Source: Desulfosporosinus sp. (GTDB lineage: Bacteria; Bacillota; Desulfitobacteriia; Desulfitobacteriales; Desulfitobacteriaceae). From it: a stretch of DNA of 39,967 nt. The stretch is from the NCBI GenBank assembly GCA_031292095.1, contig JARLHU010000089.1, positions 1 to 39,967 of the forward strand. The letters are read 5' to 3'. Position numbers and translations under genes: made by a program. This document shows positions 8,632 to 16,388 of this stretch, in pieces. The notes beneath the pieces are model-generated. The model was not told where the DNA came from. It was given only the letters and a program-made list of their open reading frames with translations, and made no database searches. Position 1 is the first letter of the stretch. Each line of letters starts with the position of its first letter.

Positions 8632-10344
8632 TCACCCCACTAGATTCATGTATTCTGATCTGTATTGCATCAAGACTGCGTAGCTGATAATCATAGTTAC
8701 AGCACCGTCAATGCGTTTTATTTGTGTTCCCTGTACTTTTATAGGCATTATCTGTCCGAGTTTATCAATGTCTAAGGCGGTATTGGATAAGCACCAGCGA
8801 TCAATTGGATTAGAATTATAGTTGATCAACTTGCTTCTCAGGTCTGCTTCAACAAGCTTCATAGGGCTAGACATTACACGCCTTTCCTGTGGAATTCGAA
8901 TCATATCAAAACCTGTCTCTTCCATATCTTTGACCCAATACTTAGCGAGCGCATTATCATAGCCGATTTTATAAGGCTTGATACCGAGTTGCTTGACCAC
9001 ATGAACAAACCAATTTGTGATGTAACTGAAATCATTATCATTGCCAGGACAGATTTCAATAAGTCCCTGCCTTGCCCATTCGAGATAATCAACACCATCT
9101 GGGCTTTTCTCAAGCTTAATTTCTGGAATGAAATATTTCTGAATCATATATTTTGAGTTATCATTTGGACGCATCACCATCATTCTTGCTGATACAAGGT
9201 CAGTGGTTTCTGCCAAGTCAACCGCTCCAATACCAATACAACTACGCAAAATTTCAAGATCAAATGTGGCATCATTAATAAGTTCAGCTTCAGTTAACGA
9301 CGCAGCGGCATTATTTTGCTTAATATTAAAGTCCTTTGCCAAAACAAAAGCGCGAGTTGATTTGCTTGTTTTTGCTTCATCAACCATGCGCCTTAGAAAA
9401 CTCCACTTTTTAATTGTCCCAAGCCCTGGATTACTCTTAACCCAACTACTTTCATCCTGCCAAATCTCTGCTTCTCTGTCCTGAGTATAAATCCATATTA
9501 GCCAGCGAGATCTTTCTAATTCTCCATTTAAAACTTGTCGTGCTTCAGATATTCTATGGTCAAGGTAGCCATCATTTGTAAATCCTTCAGTCGTGAGTTC
9601 AAAATATAAGGGTTCATCCTGAGTGGATAGCGCCTGTCTTATCGGCATGATTGATGAATCATCTTTTAATTCATGTACCTCATCAAAGGAGCCGATTCCT
9701 ATATTTCTTCCTTCTTTTGCTCCAGTTTTAGAGGATATTTTTCTTATATTACCTTTGTTCTTAAAAGAGAATTTACCTTTATGTTTTGGCTTTTGTGGAT
9801 TGCCAAAGAAGATGCCCTTGATGTTCTTGCGAGTTACTTTGCTTAATGCAGGACTTTCCTCTCTCATGGCATTGATGGCTTGAAACATTAAATCTGCTTG
9901 CTCATAGTCATTGCTTGAACATAAGATCTTAATTCCCAAAGGCCCACAGAAAAACTCTGCAATATCTATGGCGGCAACAAGAGGGGTTTTACCATTTTTC
10001 CGACCAATCACAAGTAGGACATCCTGATACAGTCTTATCCACCGACCAACCTCTTCATCGTAAATCTTAAAGATATAAACAGCCTCTATAAGTGCCTTTT
10101 GGAATAGCATTAGAATGAAAGGCTTGCCAGCAAATGGGGCTTCATAATGTTTACATTGGGTTTCGATAAAATTTATTCGCTTATGTGCATCCTCTAATTC
10201 AACCCTAAGATCCGGATTATCAAAGTGAGTGAGCAATATATCGAGCATCTGCATTAATTCATAGCCAATTATGATCTCTTTGCTTTTGCATTTCCCGATA
10301 TATTCAAGTAGCCAAGAGTGTGTGCCGTTATGCTCTATGATCAT
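8632..10344 (-). CDS. Phage terminase large subunit
   Basis: 570 residues with the Terminase_1 (PF03354) plan. Walker A-like 'VIGRKNGKTPLVAA' is near residue 130, 'CSSNDYEQADLMFQA' near 160, Walker B 'IGIGSFDEVHELKD' near 225, and the coupling 'FELTTEGF' motif near 252. The C-terminal RNase H-like nuclease shows 'IGAVDLAETTDLVSARMM' near 368 and 'IGYDNALAKYWVKDME' near 470 with further acidic residues. It pumps and cuts DNA with the portal. ATG overlaps the small-subunit stop (ATGA). Confidence 0.95.
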   Translation of the reverse strand: MIIEHNGTHSWLLEYIGKCKSKEIIIGYELMQMLDILLTHFDNPDLRVELEDAHKRINFIETQCKHYEAPFAGKPFILMLFQKALIEAVYIFKIYDEEVGRWIRLYQDVLLVIGRKNGKTPLVAAIDIAEFFCGPLGIKILCSSNDYEQADLMFQAINAMREESPALSKVTRKNIKGIFFGNPQKPKHKGKFSFKNKGNIRKISSKTGAKEGRNIGIGSFDEVHELKDDSSIMPIRQALSTQDEPLYFELTTEGFTNDGYLDHRISEARQVLNGELERSRWLIWIYTQDREAEIWQDESSWVKSNPGLGTIKKWSFLRRMVDEAKTSKSTRAFVLAKDFNIKQNNAAASLTEAELINDATFDLEILRSCIGIGAVDLAETTDLVSARMMVMRPNDNSKYMIQKYFIPEIKLEKSPDGVDYLEWARQGLIEICPGNDNDFSYITNWFVHVVKQLGIKPYKIGYDNALAKYWVKDMEETGFDMIRIPQERRVMSSPMKLVEADLRSKLINYNSNPIDRWCLSNTALDIDKLGQIMPIKVQGTQIKRIDGAVTMIISYAVLMQYRSEYMNLVG

Positions 10345-10667
10345 TCAAACTCACTTAATTCATCATCTAGATCAATGATATTCTTAGAAAGCACCGCGTT
10401 GAGCGTCTTAACAATCACGGCATAACTATTAATATTTCTGAGGTATTGTTTTGCTGTCTCAATAGGTTTCTGGATCTCGGGATGTTGTGGATGGATCTTA
10501 ATCATGCCAGTTTCAGATATTGCCTCTTTTAAAACATAATTCTCCGCAAATAAAAAAGCGGCATCTTGTATTAATCCTTCTACAAGTTGCCGCTTGGGTT
10601 CTTCGATATCTTTAAATATCTCATTGAGCTTTGCCAGCTCTTTCTCATAAATATCTTGTTTTATCAT
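10341..10667 (-). CDS. Phage terminase small subunit, P27 family
   Basis: 108 residues, nearly all helical. The pattern 'LVEGLIQDAAFLFAENYVLKEAI' and 'GMIKIHPQHPEIQKPIETAKQYLRNIN' matches the P27 terminase small-subunit family (helix, then a short 'i...hP...........a.....'). It would recognise packaging initiation DNA. A GGAGG sequence is just upstream, and the gene is coupled to the large subunit. Confidence 0.85.
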   Translation of the reverse strand: MIKQDIYEKELAKLNEIFKDIEEPKRQLVEGLIQDAAFLFAENYVLKEAISETGMIKIHPQHPEIQKPIETAKQYLRNINSYAVIVKTLNAVLSKNIIDLDDELSEFE

Positions 10668-10770
10668 GTTTCCAAAAGCCTCCTTTGATTTTCAAAATTC
10701 TCGGTTTGCACGAAAGTCTTCCCCTTTGCACGGCCCCCTGGCGATATAGATAAAATCTAGACTGGGGGGG

Positions 10771-11454
10771 CTATGCGACGTAGGTATCAAACCATTTCTC
10801 AATATACATTTTCCACTCATCTTTCCTGTATCGCCTATCTTCATCCTGCTCTAACCTTCTCAGGCACTCATCTTTGCATACATTACAGAAGATAAGTTCT
10901 GCTCCCAAGTCCTCTGCCAACTTCTCTCTCTTATATCGATCAGCATAACCACCGATTACCCACGAGTTATTCCACTTGCCATATCTAGTCTTGAGGTTAT
11001 CTACGAGCAAGTTATGAATGCCAATCACATTGCCAAAGAGATTGTTAGGTTTGTCGTAAACCGGAAGCAAAGACACTGCACCATACAACCTATCCATATC
11101 AACTACCAGATCACCACGATGCATATTCTCTCTAACATAACTCGTCTTACCTGACAACGGAGCACCGAACACTATGTAGACCTTATGTTCAGGTTGATAA
11201 CCAAACCGATTGTGCTCTTTATCATGACAATCATGGCAGACGATTAGAATGTTCTCGGGATTAAGACTGACGTTATAATCGCTCACATTCTCAGGTGTCA
11301 ATTCTTTGATGTGATGTAAAATACAATCAGACGAATTGCCTATTACCTTATGACACTTCTGACAGACTGGCCCCCGCTGTGCAATAATAGCACCTCTGAA
11401 CTGCTGCCAGGATTCATGAGCATAGAAACTTTTAAGCATGCTATATTTTGACAC
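10771..11454 (-). CDS. HNH endonuclease fused to a P-loop kinase-like domain
   Basis: 227 residues. Residues 15-85 are an HNH domain with zinc ligands C31, C34, C73, C76 and the ββα-metal histidines (H47 H48, Asn near 68, H77/H81). Residues 90-227 are an AAA/kinase-like P-loop domain: Walker A 'FGAPLSGKTS' at 96-105, 'DLVVDMDRLYGA' after it, and a C-terminal 'RLEQDEDRRYRKDEWKMYIEKWF'. HNH proteins beside terminase are needed for cos cleavage and packaging in HK97-like phages (established for HK97 gp74-type proteins). The added ATPase half could act on DNA ends or nucleotides; that part is inference. GTG start with GGAGG about 14 bases upstream, a long spacing. Confidence 0.85.
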   Translation of the reverse strand: MSKYSMLKSFYAHESWQQFRGAIIAQRGPVCQKCHKVIGNSSDCILHHIKELTPENVSDYNVSLNPENILIVCHDCHDKEHNRFGYQPEHKVYIVFGAPLSGKTSYVRENMHRGDLVVDMDRLYGAVSLLPVYDKPNNLFGNVIGIHNLLVDNLKTRYGKWNNSWVIGGYADRYKREKLAEDLGAELIFCNVCKDECLRRLEQDEDRRYRKDEWKMYIEKWFDTYVA

Positions 11455-11483
11455 TTATAATAATTTCACCTCCTTGCTGGTAA

Positions 11484-11514
11484 ATAAAAAAACACCTCAC
11501 CAAATAGTGAGGCG
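11484..11514 (-). terminator. Rho-independent terminator
   Basis: On the minus strand CGCCTCAC pairs with GTGAGGTG (plus arms 11507-11514 and 11493-11500) around a 6-base loop and runs into T7. It ends the transcript of the two-gene cassette at 11553-12385 before the HNH gene. Confidence 0.93.
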
Positions 11515-11552
11515 CTAACTGTTATAGTTTACAATGGAACCCTGAAACGGCA

Positions 11553-11795
11553 TTATTTTGTGTTTTTCGTTTTCGTTTTTAATAATAAGAGTGCTTGTTT
11601 TAAGTCTGAATTATCAATACCAAACTTTAACTTTGGTTTATAGTTTTTAAAAATATAATTTCTGATTTGTCCTTTCAAATCATCTTCTGAACTAATTTCA
11701 TTTATATTACTTAGTAAATAATTTTCAAGGGTTTTATAATCATCACTATTAAGAACAATACTGTACGTTTGAATAATATAATCTTTTATATTCAT
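11553..11795 (-). CDS. Hypothetical 80-residue protein, second gene of AT-rich cassette
   Basis: 80 residues, mostly helical, Asn/Lys/Ile-rich, with no family I recognise. ATG at 11795 overlaps the upstream stop by 4 bases (ATGA), so it is translationally coupled to the membrane protein at 11792-12385. A conserved-looking core reads 'DDYKTLENYLLSNINEISSEDDLKGQI'. Base composition is more AT-rich than the flanking structural genes. Its placement in a self-contained unit between two terminators suggests a phage cargo (moron) pair. No signal peptide or metal motif is seen. Confidence 0.68.
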   Translation of the reverse strand: MNIKDYIIQTYSIVLNSDDYKTLENYLLSNINEISSEDDLKGQIRNYIFKNYKPKLKFGIDNSDLKQALLLLKTKTKNTK

Positions 11796-12385
11796 AATTT
11801 GGCCCCCTTTCTTCTCTTATCCTTAAAAGTATCAACAACACTTTTACCAAAATAACGGTCTAAAAAATTTTCTAGATTTTGTTGTTTGTAATATTCAGGA
11901 AAAATATATTTTATATTATGATTCCTATACAACTCTCTAACAGTATTATAAAGATCAGGTTGTTCCATGATCATGTCATAAACAGCTTTTTTCACTTCAG
12001 ACCTGATATAATTTTCACAATAATATGTTCCATCTAGAATTTTCAAGCAAAACCCATCTAGCTTATTATAAAAACTTATTGAAGCATTATATATTTTCCT
12101 AATTATTTTTTCATTATTAATAAGTGAATGATCTTCTCCACGTCCATTAGTTTCAGAGATATCAATTATCTCTGAAATTGTTTTAACAAATTCTTCTTTT
12201 TTCTCAATTAATGTCTCAAAATCTCTGTTACATTCAAGACGATTTGATCTTAATGCATTTTCTTTTTCTTTTTCATATATCTTATCTTCGAAATGCTTTT
12301 GTTTTCTTTCTATCTTTATATCTTTCCAAATATTATAACCAATAGTGAATAATACTCCAAAAATGACTACAATCCAATTTGCTAT
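11792..12385 (-). CDS. Membrane-anchored hypothetical protein with non-canonical (ATA) start
   Basis: The frame ending at 11792 stays open to beyond 12385, but has no ATG, GTG or TTG before a TTG at 12046 that would give only 84 residues and has no ribosome site. An ideal GGGAGG at 12393-12398 lies 7 bases ahead of ATA at 12385, giving 197 residues: a hydrophobic segment at 2-18 (ANWIVVIFGVLFTIGYNIW), a charged helix at 20-65 (DIKIERKQKHFEDKIYEKEK), then a C-terminal domain (residues 105-197) with many aromatic residues. This looks like a single-pass inner membrane protein with a cytoplasmic coiled coil. Either ATA serves as a rare start or the start has mutated. An 11-bp perfect inverted repeat lies inside the gene at 12151-12177. 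Family unknown. Confidence 0.6.
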   Translation of the reverse strand: MANWIVVIFGVLFTIGYNIWKDIKIERKQKHFEDKIYEKEKENALRSNRLECNRDFETLIEKKEEFVKTISEIIDISETNGRGEDHSLINNEKIIRKIYNASISFYNKLDGFCLKILDGTYYCENYIRSEVKKAVYDMIMEQPDLYNTVRELYRNHNIKYIFPEYYKQQNLENFLDRYFGKSVVDTFKDKRRKGAKL

Positions 12386-12427
12386 TTCTATTCCTCCCTT
12401 GATTACGCCCCCCTCCCTTCTACCAAT

Positions 12428-12456
12428 ATTCTATATCAGTAGAAAGGACTTTACAA
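12428..12456 (-). promoter_or_regulatory. Sigma-70-type promoter for the AT-rich cassette
   Basis: On the minus strand TTGTAA (plus 12451-12456) and TAGAAT (12428-12433) are separated by 17 bases, about 45 bases upstream of the cassette's ribosome site. Good match to a vegetative promoter; not shown experimentally. Confidence 0.6.
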
Positions 12457-12616
12457 TATTTCACAGAAGATAAGTTTTATCCGCCCTTCATCCTTACTTC
12501 AACAAACTAAGCTATCATATTTATCAACCCCTCTTCCAATCCAGATCCGCATTTACTTAACCCTGAATATTAATTGAACATCCATTTTCAGTATCCAATG
12601 AACAATTACCTGCACA

Positions 12617-12650
12617 ATAAAAATCGCCCCACAAATCATTGTGAAGCGAT
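12617..12650 (-). terminator. Rho-independent terminator
   Basis: Minus-strand ATCGCTTCACAA pairs with TTGTGGGGCGAT (12 bp with two G-T pairs) around a 4-base loop, followed by TTTTTAT. It lies 19 bases after the stop of the gene at 12669 and separates it from the cassette downstream. Confidence 0.88.
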
Positions 12651-12668
12651 ATATTTGAGAGATTTTTG

Positions 12669-13445
12669 CTATTCAGCGTTCTCAGCAACAACCTTTTCCG
12701 GTTTACTTCCACTCCTAAAGGCTGAATTCCCCTCCAATTTTTCAATCAAAACCTTCCTTGCAATTTTATATTCACCGCCAATCATGCCAATTTTCACAAG
12801 CCACACCCGAAATGTGAACTTGTCATTATCGGTATCCTTGGATTTAAAAGAAGCATGTTTTGATGCCTTGGCACTTTGATTTAATAATGCCGCCAATTGG
12901 GTATAAGCTTTTATCTTCTCAGGACTTGCTTCCCATTTGAAAAACTTAAATGTAATTGAGTTCATATTGAAATCAAATGTTATCCCTGGGCAACGCTTCT
13001 CTCCGGCACCTTCTATAGCCTTCTTAAAATACTCTTGGGTTTCCATTTTCCCTTCATTAATATAGTTGCAAAAATCATCCTCAATAATATTTTCCGTAAT
13101 ACCTAATGACTTCTTAATAAGAGCCTGTTTGCTATAAACCATATTGACCAGATTTCTTAAACTGATGCCAGTATGACCTTCCATCGGAAGTGCGACCTCA
13201 AAGCCTTCAATCTCATTTTCAGTTGATTCGGCTGGTTCAATTACCTCCGCCTCTTCAACCCTTCCATTAATAATGCTTTCAAGTTCTACTTCATTACCTT
13301 CTGAAGTTGTAATCTTTCCTGCTCGATCAACTGTATAAGTTTCCTTTGCAGTTGCAATCTGATATGCACAACTCGGCACTTTCATGTACTTTGGCTTAAC
13401 TCCAAAGTGATCCCCTAAAGCTTTGACGATTTCTTTTCTTTCCAT
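12669..13445 (-). CDS. Phage 'virulence-related protein' family
   Basis: 258 residues from ATG 13445 (MERKEIVKALGDHFGVKPKYM); GGAGG lies 8 bases upstream, which decides the start over the ATG 15 bases further up. Genes opening with this sequence are widespread in clostridial prophages and usually carry the name 'virulence-related protein' although no function is established. It shows an N-terminal β/α domain (residues 1-65) with 'YTVDRAGKITTSEG', an acidic linker (70-85), and a C-terminal helical part with 'FKFFKWEASPEKIKAYTQLAALLNQ' that binds no obvious cofactor. It has its own terminator at 12617-12650. Confidence 0.8.
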   Translation of the reverse strand: MERKEIVKALGDHFGVKPKYMKVPSCAYQIATAKETYTVDRAGKITTSEGNEVELESIINGRVEEAEVIEPAESTENEIEGFEVALPMEGHTGISLRNLVNMVYSKQALIKKSLGITENIIEDDFCNYINEGKMETQEYFKKAIEGAGEKRCPGITFDFNMNSITFKFFKWEASPEKIKAYTQLAALLNQSAKASKHASFKSKDTDNDKFTFRVWLVKIGMIGGEYKIARKVLIEKLEGNSAFRSGSKPEKVVAENAE

Positions 13446-13525
13446 TATAAAACCCTCCATCTCTTAATTTGCTGTACACCATTAATCACTCTGTTTGCAC
13501 ATTAAATCAAGTTAAATGTAGGGTT

Positions 13526-13589
13526 TTCGGACAAATAAATGAGCAGATTTCGGACAATTTAACCGCTTCTTGCCACTCATAATGTCCGA
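13526..13589. promoter_or_regulatory. Cluster of three TCGGACA boxes (possible operator)
   Basis: TTCGGACA occurs at 13526-13533 and 13549-13556 (23 bases apart, about two helical turns) and its inverse TGTCCGA at 13583-13589. The boxes lie in the roughly 300-base gene-poor stretch between 13445 and the plus-strand ORF at 13745, upstream of the gene at 12669-13445. A repressor or activator binding cluster is possible. Confidence 0.35.
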
Positions 13590-13744
13590 GTACATTATCT
13601 TTTTCCATTCCTCAATAAATTGGTTGCATGTTTGGTCTTTAGCAAAGATTAAATTATTACGCATTATTGTCTACTTATTAGAAGGATTCCTCCAATTTAC
13701 TTAGAAGTATATGGCTTATATGGTTAAGAGAGGAGGGTTAAGTT

Positions 13745-13885
13745 GTGGATGAGTCACTTAAGGATAAAATTGAGTCCGCTGTGGTGATAAACAAAATGAT
13801 CGAACCGGCAATAGAGGAGAATGCCTTATTCGCCGCTTTAACGAAAGCAACAAAAAAGGCGGAAAAAGAAACGCAAAATTCGTAG
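13745..13885 (+). CDS. Small hypothetical protein (46 residues), opposite to phage genes
   Basis: GTG start at 13745 with AGGAGG 6-8 bases upstream, encoding 46 mostly helical residues (MDESLKDKIESAVVINKMIE...) with a basic C-terminus. Too short for most ORF searches but the ribosome site is strong and codon use is ordinary. It is transcribed against the surrounding phage genes. No homology is recognised; it might be a small regulator or a remnant. Confidence 0.5.
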   Translation: MDESLKDKIESAVVINKMIEPAIEENALFAALTKATKKAEKETQNS

Positions 13886-13910
13886 ACACAACAACATACC
13901 CAAATATAAT

Positions 13911-14084
13911 TTAAATTTTTCCTTTTTTTCTTTTCGTTGGCATAGGCTGCATTATGTAATGGAAACCAAAGACATCCTCTATTTCCTTTATCTCTCTAGT
14001 CCCTGCTGCCGAATCCTTTAATACTATCGTTGCATTTTGGTTTTCTAAAGATTGAAGTATTTTAATTAGTTCCTTTACCGTCAT
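13911..14084 (-). CDS. Small hypothetical phage protein
   Basis: 57 residues from ATG 14084 (MTVKELIKILQSLENQNATI); GGGAGGAGG is 8 bases upstream, preferred over the longer frame to 14141. The pattern 'tvkELi..L....qda.v.l.d..g....I..v' resembles small phage proteins of about 60 residues that often sit beside terminase or methylase genes. Ends in a Lys-rich tail. No function known. Confidence 0.65.
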   Translation of the reverse strand: MTVKELIKILQSLENQNATIVLKDSAAGTREIKEIEDVFGFHYIMQPMPTKRKKGKI

Positions 14085-14170
14085 TTTATATCCTCCTCCC
14101 TGCATACTTATATTTTGAATTATATAATGAATACAAGACAAAAAGGAATTGGATTAAAGAGGGGTGTCTA

Positions 14171-14335
14171 TTGAAGCGTTGTTGCTTTGATTGTGGTTTT
14201 TTCATCTGCCGTAATATAGCTCTTTGTTACCGTAATAATGTGGTTTTCTATGGGGATTGGTGGCTTACTTGCGCTGTCTATGCGCTTGGGACATTTACTA
14301 ATTCCCATTTCTATCAATTGTTTGTCGCATCTTGA
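14171..14335 (+). CDS. Possible small Cys-rich protein
   Basis: TTG start at 14171 with GAGGGG 7 bases upstream; 54 residues with five cysteines near the N-terminus (MKRCCFDCGFFICRN), a possible metal-binding or membrane-associated peptide (hydrophobic segment near residues 33-45). It runs convergent to the methyltransferase gene and overlaps its 3' end by 22 bases. The evidence is the ribosome site and open frame only, so it may not be a gene. Confidence 0.35.
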   Translation: MKRCCFDCGFFICRNIALCYRNNVVFYGDWWLTCAVYALGTFTNSHFYQLFVAS

Positions 14336-15219
14336 TAAGCAATTCTATCATTTCCCCTTAAAACAAAAACATCGGCATCGCTGCCGACTTTATCAATATA
14401 TCTTTTCACAATGACATCTACATATTTAGGATCAAGCTCCATCATCCGGCCATACCTTTCTGTATCAATACAAGCGATCAATGTGGTTCCAGAACCGCCA
14501 AATAAATCTAGGACAATATCTTTCATATTGCTGCTGTTCTTTATTGCTCTGACTACAAGCTCTACGGGTTTTGTGGTCGGATGGAGTTCTGATATTTTGG
14601 GCCTTGGAATATCCCACACATCACATTGTTTTCGATCATCAAGTGGATGCAGCCTTGCATGACCATCTTTCCAGCCATAAAATATCGGTTCATATTTAGT
14701 GTGATAATCCTTCCTAGAGAGAACCAAACTGTCTTTATTCCAAATTATTGTTGATGACCAGTGGTACTCATTTAACGCCAAAGTGAGCATCATGTTTCCC
14801 CATTCTTGGGCAGACATAACCACATAAGTCATACATCCTTCTTTTGAGAACTGATTCATAACCTTAAACGTGGAATCCATGAATCCCTTAAAGTCATCTG
14901 TGTTCATGGCATCATTCATTATTGTTCTCGATTTCCAACTTGGATGATCTGTTGCTCCGTAATTTACATTCCATGGCGGATCTGTGAAAACCATATCAGC
15001 TTGTTCATCCTGCATCAATACAGCAACATCCTCATCTTTGGTAGAATCACCGCAAAGTAATCTATGTTTGCCAAGAATCCATAAATCGCCTTTTTGAGTA
15101 ACTGGATCTTCCGGTAACTCAGGATCAAAATTATCATCTTCATTTTCACCTTCTGCTCCTGCTTTTAACGAATCCATCAACTTCTCACATTCGCTTAAAT
15201 CAAAGGCAGTTAGAGACAA
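14314..15219 (-). CDS. Site-specific DNA methyltransferase (beta-type), C-terminal half of ParB-Mtase
   Basis: 301 residues. Motif IV 'VFTDPPWNVNYG' at about 77-88 precedes motif I 'VLDLFGGSGTTLIA' at 237-250, the beta-class order of N4-cytosine/N6-adenine methylases; 'HPTTKPVELV' at 213-222 is typical. In this phage family the enzyme is usually one polypeptide with an N-terminal ParB-like domain. Here the reading frame breaks: the ParB ORF (15210-15560) overlaps it in the +1-shifted frame, and the only start for this ORF is a TTG in the middle of the conserved linker (LADFDLSLTAFDL), without a ribosome site. The enzyme protects or marks phage DNA. Confidence 0.88.
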   Translation of the reverse strand: MSLTAFDLSECEKLMDSLKAGAEGENEDDNFDPELPEDPVTQKGDLWILGKHRLLCGDSTKDEDVAVLMQDEQADMVFTDPPWNVNYGATDHPSWKSRTIMNDAMNTDDFKGFMDSTFKVMNQFSKEGCMTYVVMSAQEWGNMMLTLALNEYHWSSTIIWNKDSLVLSRKDYHTKYEPIFYGWKDGHARLHPLDDRKQCDVWDIPRPKISELHPTTKPVELVVRAIKNSSNMKDIVLDLFGGSGTTLIACIDTERYGRMMELDPKYVDVIVKRYIDKVGSDADVFVLRGNDRIAYQDATNN

Positions 15220-15560
15220 ATCAAAATCAGCCAGTTTAGGTCTTCCAATTCCTGAGCCAACAATTCAATATTCCACTCAGCAAATTCAGATGTCTTATTA
15301 TCAGCAATCCTAAACGCTTTAATTTGATCATCGGTTAAATCGTCTGCAATTAAGCAAGGCACAGTTTGTATACCCAATTGTATAGCTGCCTTTAACCTAG
15401 TGTGACCACAGACAATTTCATTATTTTCATCTACAACAAGAGGCACTTTGAAACCAAAATGTTTAATGGATTTAGCCACAGCCTCAACTGCCTTTTCATT
15501 ATTCCTCGGATTATTTTTATAAAGCTTAATGCTATTTACTTCTATATCATGGATTATCAA
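15210..15560 (-). CDS. ParB-like nuclease-fold domain, N-terminal half of split ParB-Mtase
   Basis: 116 residues with 'IKLYKNNPRNNEKAVEAVAKSIKHFGFKVPLVVD' and the signature 'IVCGHTRLKAAIQLGIQTVPC' (GHTR/GH.R). The product runs into 'ELEDLN' and then an out-of-frame tail WLILICL to a stop. Restoring one A in the run CTAAAC gives DLKLADFDLSLTAFDL, the normal junction to the methyltransferase, so a one-base deletion (or a -1 slip at that run) separates the halves. TTG start overlaps the stop of the upstream HTH gene. Confidence 0.85.
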   Translation of the reverse strand: MIIHDIEVNSIKLYKNNPRNNEKAVEAVAKSIKHFGFKVPLVVDENNEIVCGHTRLKAAIQLGIQTVPCLIADDLTDDQIKAFRIADNKTSEFAEWNIELLAQELEDLNWLILICL

Positions 15561-16003
15561 AACATCTTATCCTCCTCAATCTTCTTGCGTAATTCAAGTA
15601 ACTCCCTCTCAATCTCCAGCTTCATAGGGTTATCACTCCAATTGCCCCGATCCTTATTTTTCAATAAAATAGCACACGCCCCTACATCTGGGGGTATGTG
15701 CTTTCTAGACTTTTCTGTATATTTGGTTTCCTTCCCATCGATCATTCGAATGGAAGTTTTTACTTCTTCGACATCATAACCTAATGCCCGTTTGATCAGA
15801 GCATTTTCAATCTCAGTAATGATTATTTCTTTTCCCTTTTTTAGGGACTCTTTTAACTCAGGGTACCGCTTCTTGTAAATATTAAAAGCATTTACACTAA
15901 CACCGAGGTTAAGGCACATTTGTTCTTCAGTTAGGCCATCTCTGGCCCATTTTTCTATAAGCATTAGCTTTTCTTGAACCTGAGGCCATTTACTTTGTGA
16001 CAT
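15557..16003 (-). CDS. Phage HTH protein, terminase-small-subunit-like
   Basis: 148 residues. Residues 10-40 form a helix-turn-helix (RDGLTEEQMCLNLGVSVNAF), followed by 'YKKRYPELKESLKKGKEIIITEIENALIKRALGYDVEE' and 'PDVGACAILLKNKDRGNWSD', a layout found in phage proteins annotated as small terminase subunits or Hin-type HTH proteins. A P27-family small subunit is already next to the large terminase, so this may instead regulate or help cos/pac recognition. GGGTGAT ribosome site at the ATG; the downstream ParB start is overlapped. Confidence 0.78.
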   Translation of the reverse strand: MSQSKWPQVQEKLMLIEKWARDGLTEEQMCLNLGVSVNAFNIYKKRYPELKESLKKGKEIIITEIENALIKRALGYDVEEVKTSIRMIDGKETKYTEKSRKHIPPDVGACAILLKNKDRGNWSDNPMKLEIERELLELRKKIEEDKMF

Positions 16004-16040
16004 TTTTTATCACCCACTTTCTCTTTACGACAAATATAAA

Positions 16041-16062
16041 AGCACCCTCGCTTGAGAGTGCT
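16041..16062 (-). terminator. Rho-independent terminator
   Basis: Minus-strand AGCACTCTC and GAGGGTGCT pair (9 bp, one G-T) around a 4-base loop, followed by TTTATA. It lies just upstream of the gene starting at 16003. Confidence 0.75.
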
Positions 16063-16108
16063 AGTCAAATTCAGCATGTTTTAAGTCTGATTTACTTATT
16101 TTTCTAAA

Positions 16109-16132
16109 TTCCACAATAGATTCCACAATAGA
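16109..16132. repeat. Tandem 12-bp repeat (2 copies)
   Basis: TTCCACAATAGA occurs twice head to tail. It is in the gene-free stretch 16004-16388, between two terminator hairpins. Function unknown; possibly a replication slip product or protein site. Confidence 0.7.
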
Positions 16133-16150
16133 CTCCTTTCAAAAATGGCA

Positions 16151-16180
16151 TAAAAAAATGCCTACTCTTATTTGGAGTAG
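16151..16180 (-). terminator. Rho-independent terminator
   Basis: Minus-strand CTACTC/GAGTAG stem with a 7-base loop, then GCATTTTTTT. One of three terminator-like hairpins in 16004-16388, a stretch that otherwise holds only the 12-bp tandem repeat and no gene. Confidence 0.7.
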
Positions 16181-16261
16181 ACAGTTAGGTAAAAAATCCA
16201 CATACGGTACAGGGACTGAGAAAAAACACCCCGATTTATCGAAGGTCTGAATGATTATTAT

Positions 16262-16309
16262 ATAAAACAAAAATACAGAGTTAACGGAGACCCTCCATTT
16301 CTCTGTATT
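16262..16309 (-). terminator. Terminator with nested hairpin after the DUF3800 gene
   Basis: AATACAGAG (16272-16280) and CTCTGTATT (16301-16309) form a 9-bp stem enclosing a smaller GGAG/CTCC hairpin; on the minus strand it is followed by TTTTTGTTTT. About 80 bases after the stop at 16389. Confidence 0.8.
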
Positions 16310-16388
16310 CCACGCGCAGTATAATCTAGAACCTCTAAATTAGTATCTGCACTTAAAATATACCAATTTAAATTCTTCATGTCAATAC

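Noticed and set aside
12557..12745. 62-codon minus-strand open frame
   Set aside because: It overlaps the terminator and the end of the well-supported gene at 12669-13445.
16109..16132. CRISPR-like repeat
   Set aside because: Only two adjoining 12-bp units without spacers; no Cas genes in the window.
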